Source: Straminergon stramineum
Lineage: Eukaryota > Streptophyta > Bryopsida > Hypnales > Calliergonaceae
DNA length: 64,000 bases
Reading direction: 5' to 3'
Assembly: GCA_963920665.1 (NCBI GenBank)
Contig: OY987271.1
Span: 13,457,350 to 13,521,349 of the forward strand
This document shows positions 60,901 through 64,000 of this stretch, piece after piece. The notes beneath the pieces were generated by a model. That model was not told where the DNA came from. It was given only the letters and a program-made list of their open reading frames with translations, and did no database searches. Positions within the stretch are counted from its first letter, which is position 1; the number at the start of each line of letters is the position of its first letter. Both the position numbers and the translations under genes were made by a program.

Positions 60901-63882
60901 ACTAACTTACCAATCGAGTCTGGTAGACTTGTGAGCCCCTTGCAACCAGAAATATTGAGTGCAAACAAGTTGACTAACTTGCCAATAGAGTTTGGTAGAC
61001 TTGTGAGCCCCTTGCAACTAGAAATATCAAGTGTGGACAAGTTGACTAAGTTGTCAATGGAGTCTGGTAGACTTGTGAGCCCCTTGCAACCAGAAATATT
61101 AAGTGTAGACAAGTTAACTAACTTGCCAATGGAGGTTGGTAGACTTGTGAGCCCCTTGCAACAAGAAATATCAAGTCTTCTTAAATTAACCATATCTCCA
61201 AGGGGTTCTGGTAGACTTCGAAGGTTTATACAATTGGAAAGATTGAGCTCGAGTAAGTTGACCAAGTTTTGAAAGGAATCATCAACGGTCTTCAAAAACT
61301 TGCAATCCCTCATGTCTAGAACACATAGCTCATTACAATCTTGTAGAAACTTTGGGAATTTAGAGACATTGGTTCCCTTCAAACAAAGCCATTGAAGAGA
61401 TGATAAATCCGTCATACTAATAGCTTCAATAGCAGTCTCCTCCACTTTGTGAAGGTTGAACAACCTCATTCCACAACAATCCAAAGTAAATCTCTTGGGC
61501 TTGACAATCTTCTGTCTTTTTGAAGTCCCACTTGATTTACCTTCTATAATGGTTGTTGACATTATGCCCCATTCCTCCACTGACAAACCTTGTATCCATG
61601 GAGCTTCGATCTGCCATCAACAAAGAAAATCAATTAAATAATTGAAATGAAAACTTACAATTGATATTGGAAGTCAAGAAACTTGGAATATCTTCAATCA
61701 TCAAATCATTTGGTTTAGGACTACCTCAGGGCTTTGCAAAAGATTTTTCACATCCTTGAACTCCCATAATCGAGTCATATTATTCAAAACTCCTTTGCAT
61801 TGATGTCTTACAATACTACGACCCATATCACGCAATTGGTCATGCACGATCACACTTCCATCTTCTACATTGATCTTGACCAAACATCTCTCCTTCAAAT
61901 TTCTAAACTCAACCTTTTTAGAAAGTTCGCCTCCCCATATTCGTAATAGAGTCTCCTCACCATACCGTAATGAATCACAAAAGAAACATGTAATGTCCAA
62001 GAACATGTTTTTTTCTTTCTCATCTAAGCAATCATAACTTATTTGTAGCACCTTCCAAAGCCTATCATTGTCAACTCCCCCTTCCAAAGGCTCAGCACGT
62101 TGCAATTTCTCTAATGCCCCTTTCCAGCAATCTAAGCAATCCCTACTCGATAGATCTCTATCCTTTAGATATCCTCCAAAGTAACAACCCATCACTTCAA
62201 GGCTTAATGGCAATCCACCACAAGCCTTCACAACATCATTGCACACGCTTTCAAACTCATCAATTAGATGTTTGGAGGAATCCTTTGATAAAAAATCAAG
62301 TAGTTTTTGACACCTTTGCTCCATAGTTTTAGCTCCCTGGAATGCATGATATGCAAATAGTTTAGTATCTTCGCCAGACCTCATAGGCTCCACCATGTAT
62401 CTACCAATCTCTTGTTCATAATCCTTCAATACTTGCCAATTTCTGCATGTGACAATTACTTTGGATTTCCTGTTTCCATTATTGAAATCCATGTCTTTGA
62501 GCAAATTGCTAAAGTTTTCTTTTGTCCCGACATCATCCACAACCACCAATACTCTATGTTGCTTCACATATGCCTTTAGTTCTTCCAACAAACTCCTCTT
62601 GCAATCATGTAAGGCATTCCGCTCTACAATATGACCTGTCTTTTTGTCCTTGATTTCAAAACTTTGAAGTAGTGTAATCAACACTTCATCCAAGCTCGCC
62701 TTTGATTTTATGTCTTCCAAATAGCAACTCGTCTCAAAATCTTTGCGTATTGATTGGTACACTGCTCTTGCCAACGTTGTCTTTCCAATACCTCCCATCC
62801 CAACCAATCCTACAATAGATACTTCTTGTAGTTTCATCTTCACAGCCTCCTCTTGTACCTCCAATCTCACAAAGCTATCAGGTAAAAGGCTCTCCACTTG
62901 TGGAGCAAGCTGAACCGCATATTTATCCAAGACCTCCTTCAAGCAATTAATCAACCATAAGTAGCTAGAATCCTTCTTGGTTTTTGGTCTCACAACATCA
63001 AAGTGATCATTGCTCAAGGCAAGGTATTTACCACCTCCAATCCTTGAAGATGCTTCTTCCACCACCTTTTGACGATACTGGCCAACATAACACAAATTTC
63101 CATGCAAATTTCTCAAATTAGTATAAGTAGCAACTTAAGCAAGGATAAAAAATAAAGACCATTGAAACCAAAACCACGACTATGCTTAACTTGAAAGAAA
63201 CCAAAGCAAGCATGATCTAGCAATGACATACTGGTTTTGTTACATGTGTCTCAGCTGCCGATGGAATAATCCAAGAGTACTCCCTAACAACTTGCTCAAA
63301 GTCTTGGTTGAGGCGACTAATATATGTGTTTAACACTTCTGAATTCTTCCATAAAGGACCTTTTCTACCACACCAAAAGCTATTAAAATATGATGAAGAC
63401 TTGGCCAAATGTGATCCATGATGGGGTGTGGAATAAAACAAAATTGCCCCAATGTTCTTCAATAGCTTTTGAGCCTCAATGACTTTTGAAAAATGTTGCT
63501 TTGCACATATAACAATTTGCTTAGCCACCAAGCCACCAAACCCATGACACACAAACACCACCGGTACTCCATTTTGTCCAATTTGACCAAATGTCACCAT
63601 TTCTTGTACAAGCTTTTCTCCTACCAAAAACAAGTCCATCCTTCCATTGGTGGCAGTTTGCTTTATGCTAGCATCATATTTTAATGCAAAGACTTTTGTG
63701 GAGGGGAACTCAATCGGGAGCCATGTCATGGGCCAAATATTGTCTAGGGTACCATCTTGAACCAACCAAGTCTTCCAATATGCATCTCCATAGTTGTTAT
63801 CCAATCCATGAACAAACACCACCTCTAATTGAACTGGTACTTTCGGTTGGTAGAATTGAAAGACAGAATCACACAACTGCAT
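57948..63882 (-). CDS. Hydrolase-NB-ARC-LRR immune receptor with C-terminal ZZ finger
   Basis: Three exons (63882-63232, 63077-61725, 61610-57948), all junctions in phase 0, encode about 1888 residues with no internal stop. Residues 1-250 form an alpha/beta-hydrolase domain (VFVHGLDNNYGDAYWKTW, HGFGGL, FYSTPHHGS, SNDHFDVV). Gly114 stands where the nucleophile serine is normally found; a histidine near 242 is kept. NB-ARC follows: P-loop GMGGIGKTT (~310-318), kinase-2 VLVVVDDV (~393-400), an RNBS-B-like VIVTCRN, CGGLPLSLEV, and VHDQLRDMG for MHD. About 39 near-identical LRRs come next. The C-terminus is a ZZ finger (CDGCG, CWHCDICPQFDLCELC, HNRDH). Plant NLRs sense pathogen effectors inside the cell and trigger defence. 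The start ATG at 63882 is the first after an upstream stop; a further 5' exon is possible, since GATGCAG there could be a splice acceptor. Confidence 0.88.
57960..58120 (-). other. ZZ-type zinc finger region of the NLR gene
   Basis: This region encodes C-x2-C, C-x2-C, C-x2-C and a final His pair in the ZZ order (CDGCG, CWHCDIC, FDLCELCYE, HNRDHPL) within the last 60 residues. ZZ fingers bind two zinc ions and usually contact other proteins or N-terminal peptides. It is in frame in the last exon, directly after the terminal LRRs, so it is part of the receptor. Confidence 0.85.
58390..61175 (-). repeat. Array of ~39 near-identical 72-bp LRR units
   Basis: Each unit encodes 24 residues of the form GLTSLPxSIxxLVNLSTLxISxC. 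I count 39 GLTSLP motifs, and 2785 bases divided by 72 gives the same number. Variation is limited to a few positions: D/T/N/A/I/L after SLP, IGK/IDK/IDN, and N/D/Y before IS. Multi-unit blocks also recur, for example a run containing SALNIFGCK then STLYIFGCE appears twice. Flanking LRRs at both edges are normally diverged. The opposite strand is also open but has no independent support. Confidence 0.93.
61611..61724 (-). other. Intron 2 of the NLR gene
   Basis: 114 bases, GTAGTC at the donor and TTGATGGCAG at the acceptor. It separates the end of NB-ARC (LLQSPE) from the start of the LRR exon (IEAPWIQGL), a common intron position in plant NLRs. Confidence 0.8.
63078..63231 (-). other. Intron 1 of the NLR gene
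   Basis: 154 bases, donor CCA|GTATGT and acceptor TTGGCCAG|TATCG. It cuts the hydrolase domain before the histidine-containing part. The acceptor was chosen because it keeps phase 0 and continues the domain. An alternative AG near 63112 would break the frame. Confidence 0.75.
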
Positions 63883-64000
63883 CCCCAAATACAAGCAACG
63901 GATCAATCTTTAGAAAAATAGAGGCTTCTAGAGAATAGACAACAACTTCGTAAAATCAAATAAGGTTTCAATGTCTATCAATCCTAATAACATGTGCAAG

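Noticed and set aside
58390..61175. CRISPR-like regular repeats
   Set aside because: The 72-bp units are contiguous LRR codons with no unique spacers, in a eukaryotic gene.
58315..61272. Several plus-strand open frames of 67-127 codons across the LRR array
   Set aside because: They are the reverse reading of a 72-bp repeat whose period is a multiple of three, so openness on one strand propagates. There is no independent start, splice site or homology.

Overview
The window looks like nuclear DNA from a land plant with a large, AT-rich, transposon-packed genome. Only one gene is clearly intact: a three-exon NLR-type immune receptor on the minus strand at the right end (57948-63882). Its N-terminus is an alpha/beta-hydrolase domain rather than TIR, coiled-coil or RPW8. 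That hydrolase-NB-ARC-LRR class was first described from liverworts, so a bryophyte or other seedless plant is the best guess, but the window alone does not settle the lineage. The receptor carries about 39 near-identical 24-residue leucine-rich repeats and ends in a ZZ-type zinc finger.

Left part (1-12880): a GC-rich minisatellite (291-760); a decayed LINE on the minus strand that keeps its 5' part and lacks its 3' part (959-4990); 4.4 kb of AT-rich DNA with no gene; and a 3.4-kb element of unknown class (9441-12833) with one long decayed minus-strand reading frame.

Middle part (12881-52554): two CACTA DNA transposons with matching termini and 3-bp target duplications. CACTA-1 (12881-24010, TSD CTT) holds a 4.6-kb element that looks like a solo LTR (18733-23332, TSD AATGC). 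CACTA-2 (24719-52554, TSD TTA) holds a giant 24.7-kb hAT transposon (26807-51537). The hAT has a perfect 10-bp terminal inverted repeat (CAGGGTTGAC) and a perfect 8-bp target duplication (CAAGGATG). A second, inverted copy of the solo-LTR-like element (43885-48584) splits its transposase gene.

The giant hAT is the main discovery candidate. Besides a DUF659/hATC transposase it carries three cargo genes: a protein-kinase-like gene, a gene with an acidic and Gly/Tyr-rich tail, and a RING-H2 gene that shares the second gene's N-terminal domain. Two genes point left and two point right from a central gene-free spacer. Each of the four is preceded, 0.2-0.4 kb upstream, by a cluster rich in GGACGG/CCGTCC, and the same type of cluster sits inside both ends of the element. 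This suggests one DNA-binding activity acting on both ends and all promoters. All four genes are now broken by stop codons. Across every decayed frame in the window these stops are mostly TAG, as expected if methylated CAG (CHG) sites decayed to TAG.

Right part (52558-64000): 5 kb of AT-rich DNA with no recognisable gene, including one inverted, diverged copy of a repeat also present at 6.6 kb, then the NLR gene.
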